This document shows positions 36,975 through 49,090 of a stretch of DNA of 64,000 bases, in pieces. Location of the stretch: positions 1,116,001-1,180,000 of the forward strand of contig JAHBBC010000014.1 in assembly GCA_019915015.1 (NCBI GenBank), given 5' to 3'. This DNA is from Auriscalpium vulgare. Its lineage: Eukaryota; Basidiomycota; Agaricomycetes; Russulales; Auriscalpiaceae. The stretch's first letter is position 1, and each line of letters opens with the position of its first letter. The position numbers and the translations under genes are program-made. The notes beneath the pieces were generated by a model. That model was not told where the DNA came from. It ran no database searches and was given only the letters and a program-made list of their open reading frames with translations.

Positions 36975-39118
36975 TCATGCCTCCATAACCATGTCCAGGT
37001 TCACGTCCGCACCTACCTCCATCCCGCTGCCCTCCCGCCGGACGTCCCGCCGCCCAGCCTTCGCGCCCTTCTTGCGTGCCATGCGTGCCTCGCGCCGGCC
37101 CTTCGCGCGCAGCACTTCGCTTGCCGGCGCGGACGCGGTGCGCGCCGCGAGGCGACGGAAGCGCTTCGGGGCGCGGCCGGACGAAAAGCCCCCTGCGTCT
37201 CCGTCGAGGGCGTCCTCGTATTCCTCCGGCCGCGGGCGCTTTTTGCTTTGCGGGCTGCGCGAAGAAGAAGGGATGAAATTAGGCGTGGATGTGAAGAAGA
37301 GGGAGAGGGCGGCGTACGTGTCGTCGACGATCATGCTGTCATCATTGTTATTTTTTGCCGGAGGGTCCTCGTCCATCCACCCATCATCGTCGTCTGCTTC
37401 TGCGGCTGGCGCAGCATCCATCGCGGCGTCCGCCTCCCCGAAGAGCCCGTCGAGCATGAATGGTGCAGAAAATGTGCTGAGGATTTGTGCTTGACCGGTA
37501 GACTCAGCACCGGGCGCGACTACTGCAGGACCTTGAGGATATCCTCAGCATCAACGAGATCATACAGACGAGAGCTGGAGCGAACCATTGCCGGATGAAG
37601 ACATCACGGAGGGAATCTGAGAAGGGTGGACAGTGGGCGGATTTGAGTAGAACGGGATCTTCTGGTGGTTCCAGTCACTGAGTACTTGCCGTGCGGCGGC
37701 GAGGACATCCGGCGTGCCACCCTGACTCCTGCAAGTGAGCGGGAGTCAAGTGGTTGGGCGAGTAGCGCGGGCGTACCTTGAGAAGCCGGCCAGTAGTGAG
37801 TGCGATCATGGTGATGAACTCAATCGTCGATTTAAACTCAGGGATCTTGTATATTTCCTGCAGCTTCTTGTGTTCTGTGCGCGCGAGGATTTGCTCGACT
37901 GTAGCGAGTGAGTGGTCGAGGAATTCAGGTTATTCAAAAGATAATGGCTTACCCACGGTGATGGGGTCATCTACGTCTTCCACTTTGACGACATTGCGGA
38001 GTAGAACGGAAGAGGCGGCGTCCGGCGAGGCGTCGCCATCGTCGAAGATCACACCCGGCGAGTCGACTATCCGCAGTCCGCGTTCGAGCTGCACTGACTG
38101 CAGATCCTTCGTATGGCCAGGTTGCGATGCCACAGGGCACACCTCGAACACACAATATCTCAGCGGACATGTCGAACGAAGTGTTATATTGGTGTCACCT
38201 TTGCGCGTTTGAGAGTGTTGATAAGGCTGCTCTTGCCGACATTCGGGTAGCCGACCACGCCGACTGTGACGCTCTGTGCTGCGCTCGGCTTGTAGGCTTT
38301 GAGAATCCGGAGGAGGGCAGGTGCTGTTGAGGAAGAGAGGTTGTTGCGCTGGTGCGAAGTGGCGGAGCGGAAGGGCAGGGTCGGTGTGCTGTGCCGTAGA
38401 TATTTCAGCCACGCAGCAGCGTTATCTCGGGGGACCAGATCTGTAGAATGGCAATCCGTCACCATTGGCAGGTGACCGCAAAAGTACGGGGCCACGCACC
38501 AATTTTATTGAGGACAAACACAAGTTTCTTGCCCTCCGCCTCGCGCCGGCGCACCTCCTCTTCGACGAGCCGGCTCCGACAACCCTCTGGATCGCGCGCA
38601 TCGAGGACAAGCACGATGACGTCCGAATCGTCTACGACCTTGTGCAGCGCGCGGATGTAGTGCCGGCGCAACTGCTCCTTTGTCTTTTGCGGTGCACCGG
38701 GGACGTCTGGTTCGTTAAGTGAATACGGGTCCACGGTGGAGCTGGAAGCGAGAAGCGCGAGAGAGGAGAGGGTCGGCTCAGAGGCCATGGTGGCGTCTTC
38801 ATTGCGATCATGACTTGGGGACTAGTGGTCGATGAATTCCGGATCTCAAAGGCGCGGAGCAGAGCGAAGGGCGCACCAAGCGTATTCGATTCTTCTCTGC
38901 GTTTCGCACCTTGATGTCAGGCAGACGAGGAACGCCTGGGTCTTTCTTGAGCTCTGGGAGGGAAAAAATGCTTGCAAAGTCAGTGGCTCTCTGGAAGGCT
39001 GTCGGAGAGCTAGCTACTTGTCTTTGATGGGAGAGCACCTGGCTTGTGCGTTTCTGGTTGGATCGTCAAAATTCGTCGAAGATTCTAGCACTGATATAAG
39101 CTCACTGTTTCGTCCCAT
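36975..39118 (-). CDS. NUG1: NUG1/GNL3 nucleostemin-type circularly permuted GTPase
   Basis: Eight exons, 575 residues: 39118-39039, 38988-38910, 38821-38500, 38440-38199, 38142-37953, 37898-37777, 37721-37586, 37531-36975. The permuted GTPase order is visible: VLVLDARDPEGCRS and FVLNKIDLVP (G4) come before GVVGYPNVGKSSLIN (G1, 224-232), QPGHTKD (G2) and RIVDSPGV (G3, 268-271). It acts in the nucleolus in 60S ribosome assembly and export. The predicted N-terminus lacks the long Lys/Arg-rich RNA-binding domain usual for NUG1/GNL3. Instead, a basic region (SKKRPRPEE, PKRFRRLAART, EARMARKKGAKAGRR) lies at the C-terminus. The first two exons are the least certain; the KKDPGVPRLPDIK motif in exon 2 is typical of the family. 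Confidence 0.88.
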
Positions 39119-39324
39119 GGCTGATAGTGTTGAGCCAGTCGATGACCTCGAGGCCGCAGAAAGATTAAGTATATGCAGGCTGCCGATTAGATAACGCCCG
39201 GTGTGCTGACTCAGCCACTAACAGTTTCCTCCTGCCAGAAAGCCTTATGCACGTCGTACGTTCCCTCCGTTCGCCCATCCAGACGCGTCAATTTGTTAAC
39301 AAGGTCGGGCATCGTCTCCCGAAC

Positions 39325-40541
39325 ATGTCCGGAACGCTCGCTGCAGAGCAGCAAGTCGCGATTGCCGCAGTCCGACGCGCGTGCCAGCTTACCACCGCCG
39401 TCTTCAACAACCTCGTCAAGGGCGAGACGCTGGTCAAAGGAGACCAAAGCCCTGTGACAGGTAACATGAACACTCTTCTTGTCTCTACCACGGGCTTAAT
39501 ACTTGACCCTTCCAGTCGCTGACTTCTCCGCCCAGGCGGTCATAAACACAATCCTCACCCACGCCTTCCCCGAGGACCCCATCATTGGCGAGGAAGACGC
39601 TGCCGATCTGCGCTTCAACACATCTCTCCGCGACCGCGTCGTTCAGCTTGCCAATGAGGTGCTTGAAGCAGAGCCGCAGGCTGACGCAGGCGAGCAAGCA
39701 GCGTGGGGCCTCGGGCGCACGTGGAGTGCGGATGAGCTGCTCGCCGCGATCGACAAGGGGAACTACGAGGGTGGCCGGAGCGGACGTGAGTGCTCTCACC
39801 GCATGTGTTGTGCGTCTCTCATGGTATACGGTATCGTATCTAAGGCATGTGGGCGCTCGATCCGATCGACGGCACGAAGGGTTTCCTCCGCGGCGGGCAG
39901 TACGCCGTTTGCCTCGCGCTCCTCGTCAACGCGCGCGTTGAGCTTGGTGTCATCGGGTGCCCTAACCTCCCCATCGACCCAGCCTCCCCCGACGGCGCAC
40001 GTGGCGCGCTCTTCGTAGCCGTGCGCGGGCAGGGCACGCACCAGCTCCCGCTCCCCCCCGCTCCGTCACCTGCGCCGGTCCGTCTGCAAATGCGCGAACT
40101 CCGCATCGCGCAGCTTCGCTTTCTCGAATCGGTAGAGAAGGCGCACGCCGCGCTCGACACCAACACGCGCATAGCGCAGACGCTCGGCGTCGGACGCTAC
40201 CCGATGCGCATGGACTCGCAGGCGAAGTACGCCGCGCTCGCGCGGGGCGACGGCGATGGTGGTGTTTATCTAAGGCTGCCTACCGGCGTGGGCTACCGGG
40301 AGAAGATATGGGTATGTCTCTCTGCGGTCTGTGTTATGCGAAGGATGACATTGCGTGTTAGGACCATGCACCCGGCTCGCTGCTCGTAGAGGAGGCGGGT
40401 GGCGTTGTGACGGATTCGCGGGGCCAGCCATTGGATTTTGGGCTTGGACGGACGTTGGGTGAGAATTATGGGGTGATAGCTGCCGGGAAGGCCGTGCACA
40501 AGAAGATAATTGAGGCGATCCAGCAAGTCGGTCAGTGGTAG
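39325..40541 (+). CDS. MET22: 3'(2'),5'-bisphosphate nucleotidase
   Basis: Four exons, 350 residues: 39325-39460, 39516-39785, 39845-40311, 40362-40541. The lithium-sensitive phosphatase fold is shown by VKGDQSPVTVADFSAQAVIN, PIIGEEDAADL (metal ligands), WALDPIDGTKGFLRGGQYAV (141-148 DPIDGTKG) and EKIWDHAPGSLLVEEAGGVV. The enzyme removes the 3' phosphate from PAP and PAPS, which supports sulfate assimilation and prevents PAP inhibition of RNA exonucleases; it is the target of sodium and lithium toxicity in yeast. An in-frame ATG at 39247 would add 26 basic residues resembling a mitochondrial presequence, so dual starts are possible. It is divergent from NUG1 across 206 bp. Confidence 0.93.
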
Positions 40542-41087
40542 GTGGTTGCCCGAATCCGCTTGAATAAACACTGACCTATCCTAGATGTAACAACAGGGCG
40601 TAGTATGGGCATGACCGGACGTCTGTAAGATATGGTTCTCGGGCACGTGCAAGGGGGGAGGACAAACAGCTTCCCGACTCACACACTCCACTTGTACAAT
40701 GTACACAGAACAACGGTCATCTTCCCTTTTTGTATTGGCATCCATCCAGAGGCACCGAGGTCACAGGGAACGGGCGGCAGCGTGAGTAACTACTATCAGA
40801 ACATACAATAATCGATCGCATCCGACACGAAGTGCGAAAAACGGGTTACAACGCAGCGATGATGCATATGCGCAGCGAAAACAGGAACACAGAGCCGGCG
40901 GCATTGATGCTAGTATTTGAACAGTGATTCAGTGAGTGAGCGAGTAGGCGCGCGTAAAGTAGAACAGTAGGACATCGAAATGGCGAGGAACTGATGCAAA
41001 GGCGACAGGAATATCGTTGCGTGGATATCAACATGCATGGGGTTCCGGGGCGAAGATTGGCGCCCCAGTGTGTATGGAGAGGGTGGA
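40542..41087. other. convergent 3' intergenic region
   Basis: Spacer between the MET22 and CDK1 stop codons. Open frames on the minus strand here lack motifs. Nothing else seen. Confidence 0.4.
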
Positions 41088-42698
<1,611 letters not shown>

Positions 42699-43820
42699 GG
42701 ATGCGCAAAAGGTGCTGCGCGAACAGTCTCACGTGGCGAAGGAAAGTGGATCACACAGTCGACGAGCTTCAGATGAATTGCGATGAATAGGATATGATGT
42801 TGGCCCGTGGGGGCGATGTCTTGCGTGTGGGCGAGCGAAACGGCGGGTTGAGATGAGAGCCCTTTGGCTCTCGTTTGCGCGGTTTTGTTGGGTAGGCTGA
42901 CTAAGCTGCTGAAACAGGCCTAGGTGTTCACTGCATCATCATGCCTCGGCCACAAGTTCCTGTGGACAGATGTCACTGCTTGGACTGCACATATTAAGTT
43001 ATGAAATCGTCAGGAGATATTCATCCATGAAATTATATATAGGCCATTATATTCGAATGTACTTGATACACCACGCCGTGCAATCTCACCTTGACGGGCT
43101 GTTCGGAGTGACATGGGCTTCAGCCCTGCCAAATCTATTAATGCGTACTCCGCTAGAGCGCTCAGATCAAGGAGTAAAAGTCACAGCTGCTCTGCATGGT
43201 GACTTATTTGCTTCCCGCTGGGACTTTATACTTATAGGTAAAATGACCGGCCATTGATCTAGTAGTCATAGTTCGCATGCACCGTGATGCACGCATCTAA
43301 TATGCGAGCTTCGAGAGCACAACGGACCCCACTCATCCCTGTCGGAGTCAGCTTGCGTTGTGAAGGCGACGATGGGACGCAGCGACGGCCAAAGAATAGG
43401 CGTCCAGCGAGCACATTGTTGGAGAATTCGAAATGCGCCCTAAAGCACTGCGATCAGATCGATAGCGCAGAATGGAGCTGCATTTGGCCAACGTACGGCG
43501 CGGGTGTTTGGATAACGTACGGCAGAGTTTGCGCGGGTGGTTAGACACATGTACTGATACACCATACCGTCAACTGACGTCGGCAACAACGCACGCCAGG
43601 TCAGACTCCCGCGGTGCCGTTTAGAATCCCAAGCAGCCCGGGTTCTTGATGTCTCCTGTTTTGCCATGCCCTGGTTGCCATGGTCTGCTTCCGTCGCTTA
43701 CATATGGAGCGCTGTGAAAGTGGCACTCCACGTCTACACCGGGGCCGAAGGCATCAATGTAGATAAGTTATATGGGTAGTACATTAATGGACATCACCTC
43801 GCAGGGAAAGGTGCCGACAG
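42699..43820. other. gene-free stretch
   Basis: 1.1 kb between the CDK1 start and the GPN1 stop. A 95-residue plus-strand frame near 43000 has no motif and sits in AT-richer sequence. Near 43480-43530 a short word (AACGTACGGC) is repeated 30 bases apart. Much of this should be the CDK1 promoter. Confidence 0.4.
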
Positions 43821-45376
43821 CTACGTAGGCCGAGGCCACGCCACGCCCTCAGTTTGTCCCCTGCGCGATTGGGTTAGATCAATGTACTGCCCAGGCCAGG
43901 GATCATCGCCTACGGGAAATGCACACGTTAACGACGTATTCCGATATGAGCGCAAGATCCCAGGAACATATAGGAGAGGGTGTACGCACTGCGGTCGATG
44001 AGATTGAGCTCGCCGCCGTCTTCCTCCTCCTCAACTTCCTCCTCTGGATCCCAGCGGTCGGCCAGCGCGGCGCCAGGATTGCGCTCGCGGTCAACGGTGA
44101 GGTCTTCCATCACACGGCTCATGGACTCCTCCTTCGACCTCTGCAGCGTCTGTTCGCGTACGGCGCGGGCGCGAGCAAGCTCGGGGAGATATTCTCTGCA
44201 GATGCCACGGTCAGGGACGTGTTTTGCGAAGGGAGAATGGACGTACTTCTCGTACTCCTCGCGTGACGCCTCGACGGCTTTGAAAAACTCGTCAACACCG
44301 TCTCCGGTCATACTCGACACACCGACTGCCTAAAAACCACGTCAGTAGGAAAGCAAATCGGTCACGCTGGTCAGTACCTTCAGGTGCTTGTAAAATTCAT
44401 CCAGGACTAGGCTCATGCTATTCATGAGACTGTTCATATATGTCGGCTCGCCTTCGTCGTCCGTGGTACCCTGATGGCCGGCCAGAGCCATTTGGAAGGC
44501 TTCGAAGTCATGCATCCACTCCAGCGCGAAATCGTGCTTCTGTACGTCTGTCTTGTTGAAGACGAGGATGAACGGGAGTTTTGTTTTGTAAAGAATGCTG
44601 AGGGCAAATGTCGTCATTTGATAGAACCGTCGGCCGTTATACATGAGAAGGGCTCAGAAAGCCCCAAAATCGACGATGAGGATATTGAGCGGCGCTCCGC
44701 GAGATCCGAGGGGAAGCGATGACAGGTAGGGGGGATTCTGCTTACCTGCACGCATAGAGCATATTTGACATGAAGGTAGCGGGGGAAGAGCTTCGCGGCG
44801 TATCAATGATGTATGCAATGACGGTCGGGAAAGATGAGGCGACAGCATCGGTGATGATCGCACCCGAGGCAGACCAAGTGAAAATCTCAATCTGACCAGG
44901 TGTGTCGAGGATAACATAGCTAGACACAAGGCTCAATACATTTCGAGAAGACACAGAAAACAACGCACTCGACAGTTTCCGCGCGTTTTTCTACGAGCTC
45001 GAGCACCTGATCAAACTTGGTGGTGAACAGATTCAGTGCAGTGAGAATGCCGCCGTTGGGCCCAAGGTTATACCTTGCGAGGGGGTTACACCTCAGGCGT
45101 GCAAAAAGCTGAGTGGAGAACCACACACTGCTTCATGACCTCGTGGTAGTCCACAGTGTCCCGAATGTCAATGTTGGTCTCGAAGGGCGTGCTCGCCACC
45201 GCGGGGTCGAGATTGAGGATGTACGGAGGCGCGGGCGGCGTTTGCGCGTGCAAGTGCGCGTTTATGCGCTGGACGAACGTGGACTTGCCCGCACCAGCCA
45301 TGCCGATGATGATGATGACAACGGGCTTTTTTTTCGCATCGCCGGAGGACGAGGCGGCGGAGGTGTCTGTGTCCAT
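43821..45376 (-). CDS. GPN1: GPN-loop GTPase 1 (NPA3/XAB1)
   Basis: Seven exons, 374 residues: 45376-45129, 45073-44969, 44919-44746, 44597-44378, 44329-44247, 44195-43990, 43909-43821. P-loop [10 protein letters not shown] (24-33), then ILNLDPAV, the family-defining GPN motif in [16 protein letters not shown] (about 88-90), [14 protein letters not shown] and [10 protein letters not shown]. An acidic patch ([12 protein letters not shown]) precedes the C-terminus. GPN1 works with GPN3 in assembling and importing RNA polymerase II. The last exon ([13 protein letters not shown]...) is placed by phase and looks family-like but is the weakest part; the alternative is read-through to a stop near 43925. 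The intron at 44598-44745 is 148 nt. Confidence 0.92.
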
Positions 45377-46686
45377 CGTGGTCTGACGAAGCAGAAGCGC
45401 GCAAGAGGCAAAGGAACGGAACCTGCGGAGTTTCAATTCAACTCTTACCTGCCGGCCCACTCCTACCACAACTTTGAGTCTCGTCAAGACTCCACCGTCA
45501 TTCTGAGGATTATACCTCGTCGGGCCGCGTAATACCCTTTGCACTGCGGGATTGAACAGCGCCGGCACAATGGTGACGCATAATGCACGAACTTTCTGAC
45601 TCGAATAGGTGGACCTCGAGCTGAACGGGATCAAGCGCAGCTCGACTATACTGATTCACAGACACTTATGTACAATGGATTTCGCAGAGCAATTTCATGC
45701 GACGGCGTCGCATACAGGTAACTCGCGTCCACCCCTCATCATCCTGACACGCAACGCCAAAGTCACCACAGTACTCAACCAATGCAATACAGCCTGATAG
45801 TCGCCAGCGCCGAAGAAAAATTGTAGCCTACACCTAGACCCCTTAGGCTGTACCTACACCCGCAAGTTCAGAGACTACGCGACGCTCATGGAGAACGCGG
45901 CCCACGCCCGGCAGGAAGCGCGGCTTGGGCGCGTGCACGGCCTGGTGCACTCACAGATACAGCGTGTTGCGCGTCACGAAAATCACGTTGAAGATTGCGT
46001 GCGTCTCAGTCTCACTCTTCGCACCGCGGTGGGGCATTACGGCGATGATGGCCTGCGCAAGGGAAGGAAGCGTCAGCAGAAGAATTGGCGGGAGGGGAAG
46101 ACTCCCAATGCCATCGCCAACAAGCAGGAGACCGGGCCGCGTCGTGATCATCCAGGTGAAGCTCACCGCGAGAATGCCGCCGATGGAGAGCACGAACACG
46201 ACACGACAATGCCGTAGCAAAAGTCATGAGGCGTAGACCTGACGTAAACCACGGAGGTTAGATGTTATCGTTGGACTGGATGGAACTTGAAGCCAAGGGT
46301 GTGTAGAGGAGGATCTGCTAAGTGTTTGCACCAACGAAGTGAAGGCAAAGGTACAATCAGAAACTGGTTTTCAGCGTACTATCGTCAGCACAGCCCTTCA
46401 CAGGCGGCAGCGCTTTCCGGCAGGTGGCGGCAGAGTCGGCCAGATGGCCGCAACATAAGATACCCAATACACGACTGTATCCCCAACAGCACGTACTTAC
46501 ACCGCCCATGCAACATCAGCGCGCGGACTCTTAGACTCTATAAAGTCCATCTGCGGCTGCGTCGGCAGGCGGCCCGACGTGACGGTGATGTGACAGTGAC
46601 TCATAAAGGGGGTGCATACGCTCTCCTCAGCTCTCCCTCTTTCACCACGTCGCCACACAACCTGCGCACCCTCAGAACGCCCATCG
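45377..46686. other. stretch with one doubtful membrane frame
   Basis: Divergent spacer between the GPN1 start (minus) and the FHA gene start (plus). Apart from the hydrophobic minus-strand frame at 45951-46220 (listed separately) no coding signal was found. Confidence 0.4.
45951..46220 (-). CDS. possible small membrane protein or its remnant
   Basis: The minus-strand frame encodes about 88 residues with two long hydrophobic segments (VVFVLSIGGILAVSFTWMI and PPILLLTLPSLAQAIIAV) and a polar end. Codons are well behaved and the composition is unlike a shadow frame. But the frame has no ATG at its start (TTG), no good upstream exon, and ends right before GTGAGT. It may be the middle exon of a small multi-pass protein or a fragment of a lost gene. 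No family is recognised. Confidence 0.3.
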   Translation of the reverse strand: MLRHCRVVFVLSIGGILAVSFTWMITTRPGLLLVGDGIGSLPLPPILLLTLPSLAQAIIAVMPHRGAKSETETHAIFNVIFVTRNTLYL

Positions 46687-48892
46687 ATGAACCAAATGGA
46701 CGACGAAATACAGTATCTGGGCAGTAACATGCCTACAGATACTATGCGGGCAAACCGTGGCCCCATCAAAGGTCAGTTACGATATTAGCATCGATTACAC
46801 GTCCCCCTCTAACTACCCAACGATTACAGGGATTCAGCTGTGGTCTCCAGGGAGCGGTGACGAGCCCAGTCAGACTCTCTACTTCTACAAGGCTCGCACC
46901 AATACAATCATGATCGGCCGCACCTCCTCGTCGACGGCGACCAAGGAGCGCGCGGGAGATAGTGCAACCTTCCGTTGCCCTGTCATCAGCCGCCGCCACG
47001 CAAAGATCGCTTTCCACGCAGCAGGTCACGTACGTTGCCACAGTTCTTTACCTCGTGGCGAATGGCTCACGCAATGGTGCGCGCAGGTGTACATCGTCGA
47101 TCTCTCGTCGCATCATGGTACCCACGTTCTCAAGCAGGGCGAGACGGTGTCTAAGATGTTGGCTCCCGGCGTGCCGGTCTCGCTGGATAATGGCGACATC
47201 ATCACGTTTGGGAAGAGCGTCGGCAAGGACGACTTCCTCGTCCGGCCGGTGACGGTGCACGTCAAGTTGCTACACGACGAGGCCGACAAGGGTAAGCAGT
47301 CTGTCAGGAGCAGGTCTGGCAGATATGGCGTCTATTCTCGCCCCTCTCCTTCGCCCATACGATCCGTCCATACCTCTCCTTCATGCTCGCCGTGGTCATC
47401 CTTCTCTTCGCCAAGCGACGTCGAAGAGTCAGATCGTCCGGAGGAGTACCCGATCGTCCGATCGCAGCCTTTCGAAGGACTTCCCTCGCTGAATCGCCTT
47501 GGGCTGCTCAAGCATTTGATCCCTCCCATGCACGCACCGCAGCCTTTCAGCCCTTATCAATCTCCCGTTCTCTCAGGTTCTCGCCATAACTCTGTGAACC
47601 ACTGGCCATATCCCGATGACATTGAGGCCTTCCCATCGAGCACTCCTCCGTCTCTGCTCAACCCGCTGGATGCTTCGATTGATTGTGCCAACGCTCAAGA
47701 GCCTGTTGACGAACCGCTCGTGATTGGCGCCTTTCCCAATTCGCGAGCGGTCTCGCCGTCACACACTGCGCCAGCCCTCCGAATTATATCCATTTCTCCC
47801 GACCCGGAGAGTCCTGCCGAGGAAGTGCCCTCGAAAGCGCAGCAAGCAGAGAGAGTTGATGCTGCAGAGATGGATGTGTTAGATGACATCATCAACGCCG
47901 CTATCGAAGCAGCGGGACTTCCTCGTGAAGAAAGCGTCGAACCGTTGCCCCCTCCGTCGGACGCCCAAGTAATGGCTCTACCCGTCGCAGAGGGAAGTAC
48001 GGGCAACGCTGCCGACGGGCCTCCAATGGAGGCACGGATTGGCGCTCTTAACGACGCCCTTGTCAATCTTCGGGTTCGTGGCACTCATCCTCGCGTCCTC
48101 CAGTCGCTCATGCCGACTCTCCTCAATATGCAGGGCAGCGTCTTGAGGGTGCACATCGCGCACCGTAAGACACAGAATGACCAGAAGGCTCAAGCGGATC
48201 GCGCGATATCGCTCGACCACCGCATTGACGAGACTAACGCGCTGTTCGAATCCCTGAAAGACCGTGTTGAAGATAGCTCGCATGTCCTGCGTGACGAGCT
48301 CGTGGCGTTTAGGGGGCGCATGGACAGCGCAGAGCGAGCGATCGAGAGCCTGAACACCAGTGACGCTCGCCGCGATGATGGGAAATACGCCCCTTCGTCC
48401 TCGGACGAGCTCGCATCCCTCTCAGAGCGTGAGGATGTGAAAGCCAGCGTCGCGGAGCTGCACGCGCTCGTCCACGGTACGTCCACATCTGCGTTGACGA
48501 CGTTAGGGCATCTTTATACCCTCTGCGCAGAGCTAACAAGCCTCCGTCAATCCGCCACCGTCGACCTCGGCGCCGAGCTCGCGGCTCTCAAAGCGGCTCG
48601 TGTCCAAGCCGAGGCACATCGCATGGAGATCGATGACATGGTGCAGGTAAGTGTCAGGACGCCAGCGGCTGCGGCAGCCCCATCTCACCCAGCGCAGACC
48701 GCGGCTGCGGCGTCGGCGTCGCTCAAGCGCAAGCGCTCAGAAGCAGACGACGAGGTCGAGGTCACTATGGGTAAGGTTGATGCCCCCCCGCCGACGAAGC
48801 GGAGCAGACTCTTACTCGCGGGTGTTGTGCACACCGCGGCGGCAATGGCTGTCGGTGCCGTTGCGACATGGTCGGCGTTGGCTTTTGCCTGA
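46687..48892 (+). CDS. FHA-domain protein with coiled coil and C-terminal membrane segment
   Basis: Three exons, 696 residues: 46687-46771, 46830-47029, 47087-48892. The FHA domain occupies roughly residues 30-165: KARTNTIMIGRTSS, VISRRHAKIAFH, VYIVDLSSHHGTHVLKQGE and LDNGDIITFGKSVG. The usual Asn of the SxNGT loop is His here. FHA domains bind phosphothreonine. A long Ser/Pro-rich region follows, then a coiled coil around residues 480-600, a basic nuclear-localisation-like KRKRSEADDE and PPTKRSR, and a final hydrophobic stretch (LLLAGVVHTAAAMAVGAVAT) that looks like a tail anchor. The architecture recalls SLMAP/Far9-type STRIPAK components, which are tail-anchored FHA proteins; that link is inference. 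A GTAAGT at 48647 could be an alternative donor. Confidence 0.82.
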
Positions 48893-49038
48893 GTTCGGTC
48901 AAGGAAACGAAGGATGGGAAGTGTAGGTTCTGATACTGTGACATTATTCACCGTGTACAATTGTAGCGACGGGTTCCTGTAGTGTGTACGATACATCATA
49001 TATATTTATGTTGGCCGCAGCGTTGAAGGCTGAAATGG

Positions 49039-49046
49039 TCACGTGA
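49039..49046. promoter_or_regulatory. TCACGTGA E-box upstream of the PfkB gene
   Basis: Perfect 8-bp palindrome 45 bp upstream of the start codon at 49091, the same core as the palindrome in the OMA1 promoter. Confidence 0.45.
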
Positions 49047-49090
49047 ATGACAGCGATACGAGCGGCCAGTGAGCCGCTTGTCGACGCGCC

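Noticed and set aside
43928..43989. GPN1 ending by read-through at about 43928
   Set aside because: A good donor follows IDR, and the next exon gives an acidic, Trp-rich end that looks family-like. Kept as an alternative only.
44206..44246. GPN1 read-through of the in-frame 51-nt intron at 44196-44246
   Set aside because: Bases show a GTACGT donor and CTGCAG acceptor, and splicing restores [12 protein letters not shown], the family sequence; read-through inserts 17 unmatched residues.
46757..46829. ATG at 46757 as start of the FHA protein (longer first exon)
   Set aside because: It starts inside a GTCAGT...ACAG intron. Splicing from the ATG at 46687 gives a clean in-phase exon and removes the odd insert.
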